Assembly: GCF_016458235.1 (NCBI RefSeq)
Contig: NZ_JAEMHK010000020.1
Location: forward strand, 39,971 to 103,970
Source of the DNA: Geomonas propionica
GTDB taxonomy: Bacteria > Desulfobacterota > Desulfuromonadia > Geobacterales > Geobacteraceae
Direction of reading: 5' to 3'
DNA length: 64,000 nucleotides
Part shown: piece after piece, positions 54,368 through 63,232 of the stretch
Position numbering within the stretch: the stretch's first letter is position 1
How the letters are laid out: each line of letters starts with the position of its first letter
The notes under the pieces: generated by a model
What the model was told of the DNA's origin: nothing
Seen by the model: only the letters and a program-made list of their open reading frames with translations
Databases searched by the model: none
Made by a program: the position numbers and the translations under genes

Positions 54368-55800
54368 TCATTTCTGCCCCTGTTCCCGGGGGCAATTTTC
54401 ATCTACTTTGAGGCATACCCCGGCGAGGATCCTGATCCCCTCCTCGATGTCGGCGGCCGCCATGCCGCCGAAACCGAGCATGAGACGGGTCGCGGCAGGG
54501 GCGGCGCCGACGCAGGTCGCACTGAAGGGAAACAGGTTTATTCCCTTTGCCGCGGCGGCGCTCATGATCGAGTTCTCGGTGCACGGCATGTCCCGCAACT
54601 GAAGGACCATGTGCAGTCCAGCACCAGCACCGATCACGGTGGCCCTGGCGTCTAAGTGTTTCTCGATCGCCTTCAGCATGACGTCGTGCTTTTTCTGGTA
54701 AACGATGCGCATGCGCCGGATGTGGCGCTCCCAATGTCCTTCCGCCATGAACTTTGCCATCGCCTTCTGCTCGAGGAGCGAGACGGTGGGGAAATAGTCG
54801 CGGTACAAGGCGTTGAAACCCGGCAGCAGGGCGTTCGGCAGCACCATGTAGGAAAGGCGCAGCGCCGGCGAGAGTACTTTCGAGAAGGTTCCCAGGTAGA
54901 TGATGTCCGCGTCGGGGCGCAGCCCCTGCAAGGAAGGAATCGGTTTGCCGTGATAGCGCAGTTCGCTGTCGTAATCATCCTCGATGATCACGTTGCCGCC
55001 GGAGTCGGCCCACTCGATCAGATTCAACCGGTTGGCGATGGGCATCACCTGGCCCAGCGGCATCTGGTGAGAGGGAGTGACGTAGGCGATGCTGCCCCGG
55101 CTCGCGCGCAACGCTTCCAGGTCCATCCCCCCTGCCCCGACCTCGACCGGGAGGATCTCGAAGCCGTTGTTTTGGAACACCACTCGCGGCAGATGGTATC
55201 CGGGATTCTCGACCGCCAGTGTGGAGTGACCGCCTCGCAGCAGGTGCGCCACCAGGTCCAGGCTCTGTTGCAGGCCGGCGCAGATGAAGATCCGTTCGGG
55301 GTCGCAGATCACCCCGCGGGAGCGCTCCAGGTACCGTTGCAGATTGCAGCGCAACTCCAATCACCTTGGAAGCCGCCGTAGTGGGAAAGTTCCACCGGGC
55401 TCTCGCGCAGGGTCTCCAGAAGGCAGCTGCGCCACTGCGCCACCGGGAAACTCGCCGGGTCGAGGCGCGCGGGATGGAAGTCGAACCTGAATATGGGTTC
55501 CGAGCCGGAGGGGCGCTGCGGCTTGCGCGCTGCTGTGACTCGCGACACGGACGCGGCCGGTTGGTCGATGGCGGACACGAAGTAGCCGCTGCGCTGCCTG
55601 GAGTAGATATAGCCTTCCGCGGACAGTTCCTGGTACGCCCCCTCGACCGTGTTGCGACTCGTCGCAAGCTCTGTCGCCAGGTCCCGGACAGAAGGGAGCT
55701 TGGCATGCGCAGGAAGCGTCCCAGACAGCACCTGCTCCTTGATCTGGTTGTAGAGTTGCCGATAAAGAGGGACCTTGTCGTTGGTATCGAGGACGAACAT
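54368..55800 (-). pseudogene. MocR/PdxR-type GntR regulator, frameshifted
   Basis: The first part (start at 55800, MFVLDTNDKVPLYRQL) has a GntR winged helix (about 10-75, LPSVRDLATELATSRNTVEGA) and the beginning of an aminotransferase-like domain up to HYGGFQGD. It then runs out of frame to a stop at 55309. From 55360 the other frame continues ELRCNLQRYLERSRG through the full class I aminotransferase-like domain (DDYDSELRYHG, GTFSKVLSP with the PLP lysine) to 54368. Intact MocR proteins join these as one chain of about 490 aa. A one-base loss near 55357-55365 explains the break. It could be a true mutation, a programmed shift or a sequencing error. Confidence 0.85.
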
Positions 55801-55854
55801 AAACCTTCCAGTCACACAGTGGCTATGCAAGATCAATAACAGGAGGTAGAAGAA

Positions 55855-56226
55855 ATGATTCCCGAAAAGCTGCTGGAAATTCTGAAACAGGATGGCGTGG
55901 TCGCCATCGCCACCTTGGGAGAGGATGGTCCGCACCTGGTCAACACCTGGAACAGCTACATCCGCATCTCCGACGAGGGGCGCATATTGATTCCCGCCGG
56001 CTACATGAACCGGACCGAGGCCAACGTCGCCTTCAACCCGGAAGTCCTCATCACCGTGGGCAGCAGCAAGGTGCAGGGGCTGCACGGACCGGGCGCAGGT
56101 TTTCTGATCAAGGGCAAAGCCGCATTTATAACGTCCGGACCCGAATTCGATCAACTAAAATCGAAGTTCAGCTGGCTGCGTGCCACCCTTGCCGTCACCC
56201 CCGACACGGTCACCCAGACCTGGTAG
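55855..56226 (+). CDS. FMN-binding pyridoxamine 5'-phosphate oxidase-like protein
   Basis: The product is 123 aa with a split-barrel FMN-binding fold: VVAIATLGEDGPHLVNTW near the start, and LIPAGYMNRTEANVAFNPEV (about 45-64), the typical flavin pocket. Members reduce or oxidise small substrates or bind flavin or heme; the substrate is unknown. It is divergent from the MocR-type regulator, with 54 bases between the starts, so that regulator presumably controlled it. AGGAGG precedes the ATG. Confidence 0.83.
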   Translation: MIPEKLLEILKQDGVVAIATLGEDGPHLVNTWNSYIRISDEGRILIPAGYMNRTEANVAFNPEVLITVGSSKVQGLHGPGAGFLIKGKAAFITSGPEFDQLKSKFSWLRATLAVTPDTVTQTW

Positions 56227-56253
56227 GGCTAGCTCCGGCAATCAGTAAAGAAA

Positions 56254-56303
56254 AAGGCAGCCCTACACGAGTCACCACCGTCTCGTGTAGGGCTGCCTTC
56301 GTT
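56254..56303. terminator. Strong intrinsic terminator
   Basis: AAGGCAGCCCTACACGAG (56254-56271) and CTCGTGTAGGGCTGCCTT (56282-56299) form a perfect 18-bp stem with a ten-base loop. T-rich tracts flank both sides, and convergent genes end here. Confidence 0.95.
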
Positions 56304-56352
56304 CCCTCTTATCATAGCCCCCTTAGATCAAAGCACTTCATCAGATCGCAAG

Positions 56353-56655
56353 CTACCCATAAACCCTCACCCCTACCCGCTCGATATGCTCCCGTAACGG
56401 CCGGTGCCGGATCGAAGCCAGGGCCTTGACATCGAACGTGTAAGGAAGCGGAAGTTCATCAAGCTCGCTGGCGATGGCTTCGGCCTGCAGGGGGTCTTCT
56501 ATCCCTTCGAGGGCGAGGTCGATATCGGAGGCGGGAGTTGCGGTTCCCTTGGCGCGGGAACCGAAAAGTATGGCGCCGGTTATAGCGGGATGTCGGGCCA
56601 ACACCTGTCGAATTGCGTTCAATTCGGACTCATGGAGTTCAGGTGCAGACTTCAA
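56353..56655 (-). CDS. mntA: MntA-type nucleotidyltransferase antitoxin
   Basis: The product is 100 aa. It has the minimal nucleotidyltransferase motif GSX10DXD exactly (Gly32, Ser33, Asp44, Asp46 in GSRAKGTATPASDID). In type VII toxin-antitoxin systems MntA adds AMP to a tyrosine of the HEPN toxin HepT and so neutralises it. It overlaps hepT by four bases (ATGA), as is common for these pairs. The system name is based on motifs and gene order. An alternative is a HI0073/HI0074-type pair of unproven role, which is the same fold pair. Confidence 0.88.
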   Translation of the reverse strand: MKSAPELHESELNAIRQVLARHPAITGAILFGSRAKGTATPASDIDLALEGIEDPLQAEAIASELDELPLPYTFDVKALASIRHRPLREHIERVGVRVYG

Positions 56656-57065
56656 AGCTCTCTCCGCTCAATGAACCAGAGATGCAATTCCTCAATAGCA
56701 TGCAGGTAGCGGTCGCGAATGGCGAGCAGAGCCTTGTCGAAGGTTGCCTCATCATAGGTGTGAGCCAGAAGATTCCGGTGGTCCAGCATATCGATCCAAA
56801 CCTGTCCGTCTGATAGGATGCGCGCAGCAAACGCCTGTTTGATCACATTCCGGGGCGTAACCGGAGCAATCAATCCCCCCTCGTACTCCATAAAATCCTT
56901 CAGCGTCTTCCAGGCGAGTTCCACAGCGAATTCGAATCGTTGGATCGTGCCTTCCTTTTCCAGGTTGGAAAGCGTCGTCACGTCCCGCTCAATCGGTTCG
57001 CGGAGAAGGACTACAGCTCTATCGAAGTTCTGGAACCTTTGCTGCCAGCGGATATCCAGTTGCAT
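56652..57065 (-). CDS. hepT: HepT-type HEPN ribonuclease toxin
   Basis: The product is 137 aa, helical throughout. RX4HXY is present exactly (Arg97, His102, Tyr104 in RNLLAHTY), the RNase active site and the tyrosine that MntA modifies. FEFAVELAWKTLKDFME (about 44-60) is the HI0074-like substrate-binding signature. The toxin gene is first in the operon. It is expected to cut tRNA or mRNA when unmodified. The ATG at 57065 has a weak SD (GAGCAAG). Confidence 0.88.
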   Translation of the reverse strand: MQLDIRWQQRFQNFDRAVVLLREPIERDVTTLSNLEKEGTIQRFEFAVELAWKTLKDFMEYEGGLIAPVTPRNVIKQAFAARILSDGQVWIDMLDHRNLLAHTYDEATFDKALLAIRDRYLHAIEELHLWFIERREL

Positions 57066-57279
57066 CGCTTGCTCCTGTCGTTTCCAAGATGACAGGAATC
57101 TATCACGTATTCCGCCGAATATCAGCTGTTTTTGTGAATGTCTCCCGCAACCTGATGAAGGGCGGAGCGACTCAGCCTCAAAGAAAGCCCGGATTGACTT
57201 TTATCTTTTTCGCGACTTATACTTGGGACGCTCCGAAGCCCACCTCCAACCTCCACCTGGCTCAGAAGGACCACTCCCT

Positions 57280-58989
57280 TTGATCCGTTCGCGATACATC
57301 AAAACTGCCCTCCTTATCACGCGGCGCTTCCTGCCGGCACTTCTTCTGCTGGCCATGTGCGTAATAATGCCGTGCTCAGCCTGGGCTGCGGCCGCCGGGA
57401 CCATCGTCGTCGGCGGCGACCACAACTATCCCCCTTACGAGTTCATCGACAAAGACGGCCACCCCGCCGGGTTCAATGTCGACCTGACCCGCGCCATCGC
57501 GGAAGTGATGGGGATGTCGGTGGAGATCCGCCTCGGCCGCTGGGACGAGATACGCAGGGCGCTGCGGACCGGCGAGGTGGACATCGTCCAGGGGATGGTC
57601 CAGGCGGATGTGCGGGCCAAGGATTACGACTTCTCGCCGCCGCACTCGATCATCAACCAGTCCGTATTCGCCCGCCGCGGCACCAAGCCGGTTCGAGACC
57701 TGAACGACCTGAAGGGGAAAGAGGTCTTCGTGCAAAACGGCGGCATGATGCACGACTACCTCCTGGAAAAAAACGTGGGCGCGCGGATCGTCCCGGTGGA
57801 TACCCACATCGACGCCCTGCGGCAACTCGCCGCCGGCAAACACGACTACGCCCTGGTCGGCAACCTTCCAGGACTCTACTTAAGCCGCGAATTCGGCCTC
57901 TCCAATATCGTCCCAGTCGGCAGGCTTTTCGCCGGTCAGCCGTATTGCTACGCGGTGAAAAAGGGAAACGAGCAGATCCTGTCCCAGTTCAGTGAAGGGC
58001 TCGCCATCCTGAAAAATACCGGGCGCTACCAGAAGATCCATGACAAGTGGCTCGGCGCGCTGGAACCTCCCACCGTCTCATGGCGCAAGATCCTCACCTA
58101 CGCGGCCATCACGGCGCTGCCGCTTTTATTGCTGCTGAGCGCCATCGGCTACATCAACCGCAGGCTCGCCAGGGAGGTCGCGCTACGCACCCAGGAGATG
58201 CAGTTGCAGCAGCAGCAACTGATCCAGGCGGACAAGATGGCCTCGCTCGGGGTCCTCGTCTCCGGTATCGCCCACGAGATCAACAATCCGACCGGCCTTT
58301 TACTCTACAACCTGCCCGTGTTGAAGAAGATCTTCCGCTCCACCGAAGAGCACCTGGAACAGAGGTTTCAAAAGGAAGGGGACTTCATGATCGGCGGGCT
58401 GCGCTACTCTCAGTTTCGGGAGGACATCCCGCTGCTCATCGACGAGATGCAGGACGGTGCCACCAGGATCAAACGCATCGTGGAGGACCTGAAGGACTTC
58501 GCCCGCAAGGACACCTCGCAGATGGACCAGTCGGTGCTGTTGAACGACGTGGTCCGGGCGGCGCTCAGGTTGGTGGATAATTCCATCCGCAAGACCACCG
58601 GCAACGTCGTCACCACCCTCGCCGAGGGACTCCCGGCGGTACGGGGCAACGCGCAACGGATCGAGCAGGTGGTGGTTAATCTGGTCCTCAACGCCTGCCA
58701 GGCGCTCCCCGACCCGACCAAGGGGATCTTCCTCAGCACCAGTTTTGATGCCGAACGTAACGAAGTCCTCCTGCAGGTCCGCGACGAGGGGGTCGGCATA
58801 GCCAGCGAGGATCTGCACCGCATCGCCGACCCATTTTTCACCACCAAGCGCGAGACCGGCGGGACCGGCCTCGGGCTCTCGGTATCAGCCTCCATCATCA
58901 AAGAACACCAGGGCACCATGGTTTTCGAGTCCGAGCCGGGCGAGGGTACCTCGGTGCGGGTAGCGCTGCCCGCCCTTCAAGGAGCATGA
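57280..58989 (+). CDS. Sensor histidine kinase with amino-acid-type periplasmic binding domain (DctB-like role)
   Basis: The product is about 569 aa from TTG 57280, chosen because AGAAGGA lies nine bases upstream and a signal anchor follows (RRFLPALLLLAMCVIMPC). Residues about 40-262 form an SBP_bac_3 domain (GGDHNYPPYEFIDKDGHP and FNVDLTRAIAE), the fold of glutamine/arginine binding proteins. A membrane helix (about 270-288), a coiled coil, HisKA with His332 (SGIAHEINNPTG) and HATPase (NLVLNACQA, DEGVGI, GTGLGLSV) follow. It overlaps the response regulator by ATGA. It presumably senses a carboxylate or amino acid and drives the downstream transporter. Confidence 0.9.
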   Translation: MIRSRYIKTALLITRRFLPALLLLAMCVIMPCSAWAAAAGTIVVGGDHNYPPYEFIDKDGHPAGFNVDLTRAIAEVMGMSVEIRLGRWDEIRRALRTGEVDIVQGMVQADVRAKDYDFSPPHSIINQSVFARRGTKPVRDLNDLKGKEVFVQNGGMMHDYLLEKNVGARIVPVDTHIDALRQLAAGKHDYALVGNLPGLYLSREFGLSNIVPVGRLFAGQPYCYAVKKGNEQILSQFSEGLAILKNTGRYQKIHDKWLGALEPPTVSWRKILTYAAITALPLLLLLSAIGYINRRLAREVALRTQEMQLQQQQLIQADKMASLGVLVSGIAHEINNPTGLLLYNLPVLKKIFRSTEEHLEQRFQKEGDFMIGGLRYSQFREDIPLLIDEMQDGATRIKRIVEDLKDFARKDTSQMDQSVLLNDVVRAALRLVDNSIRKTTGNVVTTLAEGLPAVRGNAQRIEQVVVNLVLNACQALPDPTKGIFLSTSFDAERNEVLLQVRDEGVGIASEDLHRIADPFFTTKRETGGTGLGLSVSASIIKEHQGTMVFESEPGEGTSVRVALPALQGA

Positions 58990-60413
58990 CTATGATCGAC
59001 GCACTTAACCCCGCTTTCGAGATTCTGCTGGTGGACGACGAGGAGGCGTGGCTGCGCAGCATCAGCATGACCCTCGCCATGTCGGGAGGCATCAACAACG
59101 TGGTGCGCTGCTCCGACAGCACCAAAGTGCTGGAACTGCTCAGGTCCCGCCCCATCGGCCTGGTCCTCTTGGACCTGAACATGCCGAACCTCTCCGGCCA
59201 GGACCTGCTCCCCGCCATCATCGAGCAGCACCCCGAGGTCCCGGTCATCGTGCTGAGCGGGCTAAACCAGGTTTCCGTCGCGGTGGACTGCATGCAAAAG
59301 GGCGCCTTCGACTTCTTCGTGAAGACCGTCGAGGAGGAGCGCCTGATCCAGGGGATCCACCGCGCCATCCGGATGATCGACCTGCAGCGGGAAAACAGCG
59401 AGATGAAATCCCGCATTTTGAGCGACCGGCTGGAATACGCCGAGGCCTTCGCCGACATCCTTACCGTGGACCGGGCCATGTTCTCCATCTTCCGGTACAT
59501 CGAGGCGGTGGCCGGGAGCAGCCAGCCGATCCTGATCACCGGCGAAAGCGGCGTCGGCAAGGAGCTGGTGGCGCGGGCGGTCCATAAGGTGAGCCGACGC
59601 CCCGGCCAACTCGTCTCGGTGAACGTGGCGGGACTGGACGATCAGATCTTCAGCGACACCCTCTTCGGTCACACCAAGGGCGCTTTCACGGGCGCCGAGC
59701 TTCCCCGCAGCGGCATGATCGAGCGAGCGGCGGACGGCACCCTCTTCCTCGACGAGATCGGGGACCTGGCCACAACCTCGCAGGTCAAACTGTTGCGCCT
59801 GTTGCAGGAGGGTGAATATTTCTCCCTCGGCAGCGACGTGCCCAAGCGGATGAACGCGCGCGTGGTCGTGGCGACCCATCATGACTTGGCGGCCAAGCAG
59901 GCCGCCGGAGAGTTCCGCAAGGACTTCTATTACCGCCTGTGCGGCCACCACATCCACATCCCGGCCTTGCGCGAGCGCCCCGACGACATCCCGCTTCTCT
60001 TCGATCACTTCCTGGAGGAGGCGGCCCGGGAGCTCAACAAGAAGAAACCTACCGTCCCCAAGGAACTGCCAGTCCTGCTGACCAACTATTCCTTCCCCGG
60101 CAACGTGCGCGAGTTGCGCGCGCTGGTGTACGACGCCATGAGCCGCCACGAAGCGCACATGCTCTCCATGGACACCTTCAAGCGGGTCCTCGGCAAAGAT
60201 CAGAGCCGGCCGGTGCGGCTGGACGAGCAGGGACAACGGAATGTGTTCGTCCCTACCGAGCCGCTTCCCGGCATGCACGAGGTGAGCGATCTCCTGGTCG
60301 CCGAAGCGATGCGCCGGGCGCAGGGGAACCAGTCCATCGCCTGCCGCCTCATCGGAGTCTCCCAGCCGGCGCTGAGCAAACGCCTTAAAAAGACAGGGGA
60401 TTCCTTGCCGTAA
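58986..60413 (+). CDS. NtrC-family response regulator (sigma-54 activator, DctD-like)
   Basis: The product is 475 aa. Receiver domain (about 12-125) with the phospho-acceptor Asp63 (LLDLNMP), AAA+ domain (about 155-390) with Walker A GESGVGKE, GAFTGA (232-237) and Walker B LFLDEIGD, and a Fis-type helix-turn-helix at the end (IACRLIGVSQPALSKRLKK). GAFTGA is the loop that contacts sigma-54, so this is a true RpoN activator. It is translationally coupled to the kinase. The likely target is the symporter gene 375 bases downstream, which has an RpoN promoter and upstream dyads. Confidence 0.94.
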   Translation: MTMIDALNPAFEILLVDDEEAWLRSISMTLAMSGGINNVVRCSDSTKVLELLRSRPIGLVLLDLNMPNLSGQDLLPAIIEQHPEVPVIVLSGLNQVSVAVDCMQKGAFDFFVKTVEEERLIQGIHRAIRMIDLQRENSEMKSRILSDRLEYAEAFADILTVDRAMFSIFRYIEAVAGSSQPILITGESGVGKELVARAVHKVSRRPGQLVSVNVAGLDDQIFSDTLFGHTKGAFTGAELPRSGMIERAADGTLFLDEIGDLATTSQVKLLRLLQEGEYFSLGSDVPKRMNARVVVATHHDLAAKQAAGEFRKDFYYRLCGHHIHIPALRERPDDIPLLFDHFLEEAARELNKKKPTVPKELPVLLTNYSFPGNVRELRALVYDAMSRHEAHMLSMDTFKRVLGKDQSRPVRLDEQGQRNVFVPTEPLPGMHEVSDLLVAEAMRRAQGNQSIACRLIGVSQPALSKRLKKTGDSLP

Positions 60414-60439
60414 TCATCAACACCCAACAAGGTTTTACC

Positions 60440-60468
60440 CTCTCCCGCCGCCTGTGCGGCGGCGAGGG
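60440..60468 (+). other. GC-rich hairpin after the response regulator gene
   Basis: CCGCCGC-CTGT-GCGGCGG with CCCTC/GAGGG flanks forms a long stem but has no T-run. It may stabilise the 3' end or stop transcription with help from Rho. Confidence 0.45.
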
Positions 60469-60499
60469 CAGCCGCCGCTTCTATTCCCGCATAACCCCT

Positions 60500-60602
60500 A
60501 TAACCTGCGCCCAGGTTATAACCTCCGACAAATCAGACTAACCACCCATAATTCCAAGTGAATTCCCGCGCGACCCCCGCTTTGCCGCCCACAGGTTATA
60601 CC
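60500..60602 (+). promoter_or_regulatory. Candidate enhancer sites for the sigma-54 activator
   Basis: ATAACCTG-CGCC-CAGGTTAT (60500-60519), the overlapping perfect palindrome AGGTTATAACCT (60513-60524) and CAGGTTATACC (60592-60602) share AGGTTATA. They lie about 80-180 bases before the -24 box, the usual place for NtrC-class activators. Confidence 0.65.
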
Positions 60603-60679
60603 CCCCTTTGCATCCCCGCTCCCCCGCGCACACCTCATAACGTGCAGAATTACGACCACTTATCCTTTTGTAGACGAGT

Positions 60680-60695
60680 TGGCAGTTGTCTTGCT
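60680..60695 (+). promoter_or_regulatory. RpoN (sigma-54)-type promoter of the symporter gene
   Basis: TGGCAGTTGTCTTGCT has GG (60681-60682) and GC (60693-60694) ten bases apart and a perfect TTGCT -12 box; only the sixth base of TGGCAC differs. The ATG is 94 bases downstream. Confidence 0.82.
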
Positions 60696-60788
60696 ATCTC
60701 ATCAGTGCTGCAGGATGTAGAAAACTATTTTATGGGAAGCTGTGAAATTGGGGATAACGATGCAATTCAACCTGAAGGAGTATGCGGC

Positions 60789-62078
60789 ATGAAAAAGAAC
60801 AAACTGACCCTCTACATCCTGGTGGCGATGATTCTAGGAATCGTCGTCGGCTACTTCTGTAACCTCAATGCGCCTGACGCCAAGGCCGCCAAAGTCATTG
60901 CGGGGTACTTCGACATCATCTCGTCGGTCTTTCTGCGCCTGATCAAGATGATCATCGCGCCGCTGGTCTTCGGCACCATCGTCTCCGGCATCGCCGGCAA
61001 CGGCGACTCCAAGGCGATCGGCCGGATCGGGATCCGCGCCATGGGCTGGTTCCTCTGTGCCTCCGTGATCTCCCTGGTGCTGGGCATGGTGTTCGTCAAC
61101 CTGTTCCAGCCCGGCGTCGGCACCTCGCTCCCCGCACCGACAACCGGCGCCACCACCAACCTCAACGTCGCCGCCCTCAACTTCAAGGATTTCGTCACCA
61201 ACATCTTCCCGACCAGCTTCCTCGATGCCATGGCGAAGAACTCCATCCTGCAGATCCTGATCTTCTCCGTTTTCTTCGGGTTCGCCATCGCCTCGTTCAA
61301 AGATGACGCCACCAAAACCGTGGTCGCCTTCGTCAAGGAACTGGTCAACATCATGCTCAAGGTGACCGACTACGTAATGCAATTCGCCCCGGTGGGTGTC
61401 TTCGCCGCCATGGCGTCCTGCATCACCGTTCAGGGGCTAGGTGTGCTGACCACCTACGGCAAGTTCATCGGGAGCTTCTACATCGGCTTGGTGGTGCTCT
61501 GGGCCGTGCTGATCGGAGCCGGCTACATCTTCCTGCGTAGCTCCACCTGGACCCTGCTCAAGCTGATCCGCGAGCCGATGCTGATCGCCTTCTCCACCGC
61601 GAGCAGCGAGGCCGCCTACCCTCAGACCCTGGAATCCCTGGAGCGCTTCGGCGTCAAGGAGAAGGTGTCCGGCTTCGTGCTGCCGCTGGGCTACTCGTTC
61701 AACCTGGACGGCTCCATGATGTACCAGGCCTTCGCCATAATTTTCATCGCCCAGGTCTATAACATCGAGCTTTCCATCTCCAAGCAGATCGCCCTGCTCC
61801 TGGTGATGATGCTGACCAGCAAAGGGATGGCCGGCGTCGCCCGCGCCTCGCTCGTGGTCGTTGCCGCCACCCTTCCCATGTTCAACCTCCCCGAGGCGGG
61901 TCTGCTGCTCATCATGGGCATCGACCAGTTCCTCGACATGGGTCGCACCGCGACCAACGTAATCGGCAACAGCATCGCCACCGCTGTCGTCTCCAAGTGG
62001 GAAGGTGATCTGGGTGCGGAGCCCGAGGCGGCAGAGGAAGACGACGCGCTGCTCGTCGCTGTGGCGGTGCAGGATTAG
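60789..62078 (+). CDS. Dicarboxylate/amino acid:cation (Na+ or H+) symporter, DAACS family
   Basis: The product is 429 aa with about eight membrane helices and two re-entrant loops. Family motifs: FLRLIKMIIAPLVFGTIVSG, STASSEAAYPQTLES in place of the TSSSAATLP hairpin, NLDGSMMYQAFAIIFIAQ, and DRT-like MGRTATNVIGN. It takes up C4-dicarboxylates, glutamate or aspartate; the STASSEAAYP variant does not settle which. AAGGAG precedes the ATG at 60789; the frame is open upstream without homology. Its promoter is RpoN-type and the coupled two-component system precedes it, as in dctB-dctD-dctA systems. Confidence 0.92.
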   Translation: MKKNKLTLYILVAMILGIVVGYFCNLNAPDAKAAKVIAGYFDIISSVFLRLIKMIIAPLVFGTIVSGIAGNGDSKAIGRIGIRAMGWFLCASVISLVLGMVFVNLFQPGVGTSLPAPTTGATTNLNVAALNFKDFVTNIFPTSFLDAMAKNSILQILIFSVFFGFAIASFKDDATKTVVAFVKELVNIMLKVTDYVMQFAPVGVFAAMASCITVQGLGVLTTYGKFIGSFYIGLVVLWAVLIGAGYIFLRSSTWTLLKLIREPMLIAFSTASSEAAYPQTLESLERFGVKEKVSGFVLPLGYSFNLDGSMMYQAFAIIFIAQVYNIELSISKQIALLLVMMLTSKGMAGVARASLVVVAATLPMFNLPEAGLLLIMGIDQFLDMGRTATNVIGNSIATAVVSKWEGDLGAEPEAAEEDDALLVAVAVQD

Positions 62079-62121
62079 TCCAGTCGCCAACCGGCGTACT
62101 GCCCCCCGCCAGATTTGTGAA

Positions 62122-62158
62122 ACAAGAAAGGCACCCGCTCACTGGGTGCCTTTCTTGT
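62122..62158. terminator. Intrinsic terminator of the symporter gene
   Basis: ACAAGAAAGGCACCC (62122-62136) and GGGTGCCTTTCTTGT (62144-62158) pair perfectly over 15 bp, with T-rich tracts. Confidence 0.95.
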
Positions 62159-62277
62159 TCGTCCTCCATTACCGGAACCGTGGTAAGAAAAAGTTTCACC
62201 GCCCTCTAGACAAAACTATTAGCCTCGTTTAAGGTTCACTCCGTGCTTTCAATCCAGCCAGAAAAGGAGGTGCCACC

Positions 62278-62946
62278 GTGCCAGTCATTCCGGAGCTCTT
62301 AGTTGCACACTTCCAGGATTTGGGTATCAACGACTTCATTGCCCTCTTACTCACCCATGCAGCCAAGGTCGATGCGCATGCAGCCGTCAAGGACGGCACG
62401 CCGGAGTACTTCTGGATGGGGGAGAAGCTAAGGGCACTGGCGGCGGAACTTGGGCAGTGGCGTGACGCAGCCGCCACGGGCAACCGTGACGCGAAGGCGA
62501 AAAAGCTGGAACTTTGGGACACGGGCAAGCTGGCCCTCGCCATGAATATCCAGCATTTCACCATGCTCTCGCTGCACAGGAACGACCCCAACATTTTGAA
62601 CGACACGGGTTTCGAACTGAAGCAAAAGCAACAAACCAGCAAGCCGTCGACAAATCTGCTTTGGGAAATTCCCTCACTTGCCTTGAAACATGCCCAATCG
62701 GCATCGGGCCCGATATCGGGCGCAGTCATGGTCCTGATAAGCCGGCCGAAGAACGCCCCCTGCGAACTGCAGATGTCGTACGATCCTTCCAACGAGTCGT
62801 CATGGGGCGGTCAGGGTATCCACCAGAAAGCACGCATCGAATATACCGGCCTTGAGCCGGCCAGCCGAGTATCCTTCAGAGCCCGACTCCACGTCGACGG
62901 AAAGACCGGCCCATGGTCGCAGGTCGTCACCATCATCGTTTTGTGA
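62278..62946 (+). CDS. Hypothetical 222-aa protein with a C-terminal Fn3-like part
   Basis: I do not recognise the family. The N-terminal half is helical and charged (about 1-95, with FIALLLTHAAKVDAHAAVKD and LRALAAELGQWRDAA). The C-terminal half (about 125-222) looks like a fibronectin-III beta sandwich, ending RVSFRARLHVDGKTGPWSQV. No signal peptide is visible. Translation begins at GTG 62278 with an excellent AAGGAGGTG. A good terminator follows, so it is monocistronic. It could be a cell-surface or phage-like structural protein, but nothing nearby supports that. Confidence 0.7.
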   Translation: MPVIPELLVAHFQDLGINDFIALLLTHAAKVDAHAAVKDGTPEYFWMGEKLRALAAELGQWRDAAATGNRDAKAKKLELWDTGKLALAMNIQHFTMLSLHRNDPNILNDTGFELKQKQQTSKPSTNLLWEIPSLALKHAQSASGPISGAVMVLISRPKNAPCELQMSYDPSNESSWGGQGIHQKARIEYTGLEPASRVSFRARLHVDGKTGPWSQVVTIIVL

Positions 62947-62973
62947 GGCGTCTCCCCGGTGAGAAGAAAAAAG

Positions 62974-63008
62974 AACGCGGCTGCAGGAAGATGCAGTCGC
63001 GTTTTTTG
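62974..63008 (+). terminator. Intrinsic terminator
   Basis: AACGCGGCTGCA (62974-62985) pairs with TGCAGTCGCGTT (62992-63003), with one mismatch, followed by TTTTTG. Confidence 0.92.
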
Positions 63009-63199
63009 TCCTCAATAACCTTCCTGGCAAGCGTAGATTTCCGGACCCGATCACGTTAACTTGTGCTATGGAACCAGTTGAGGGTATACCATTAAAATGG
63101 AGTACTGCCTGGTTGCTGTGTCGTTTGCGGCGCCCTTGGCGTTCCAGTCCCTCTTTTCGAGTTCTAATGTTTTAACAAGACTAAGATGAAACTAAAAAA

Positions 63200-63222
63200 A
63201 AGCGGGCTGCATCAGCCCGCCT
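63200..63222 (-). terminator. Intrinsic terminator of the small periplasmic protein gene
   Basis: GCGGGCTG (63203-63210) and CAGCCCGC (63214-63221) form a perfect 8-bp stem, followed on the minus strand by TTTTTTTT. Confidence 0.95.
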
Positions 63223-63232
63223 AGAAAGTCCA

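Noticed and set aside
57089..57283. A 64-aa plus-strand frame between hepT and the kinase gene
   Set aside because: It has no ribosome site, no motif, and ends at the kinase start, so it is probably leader sequence.
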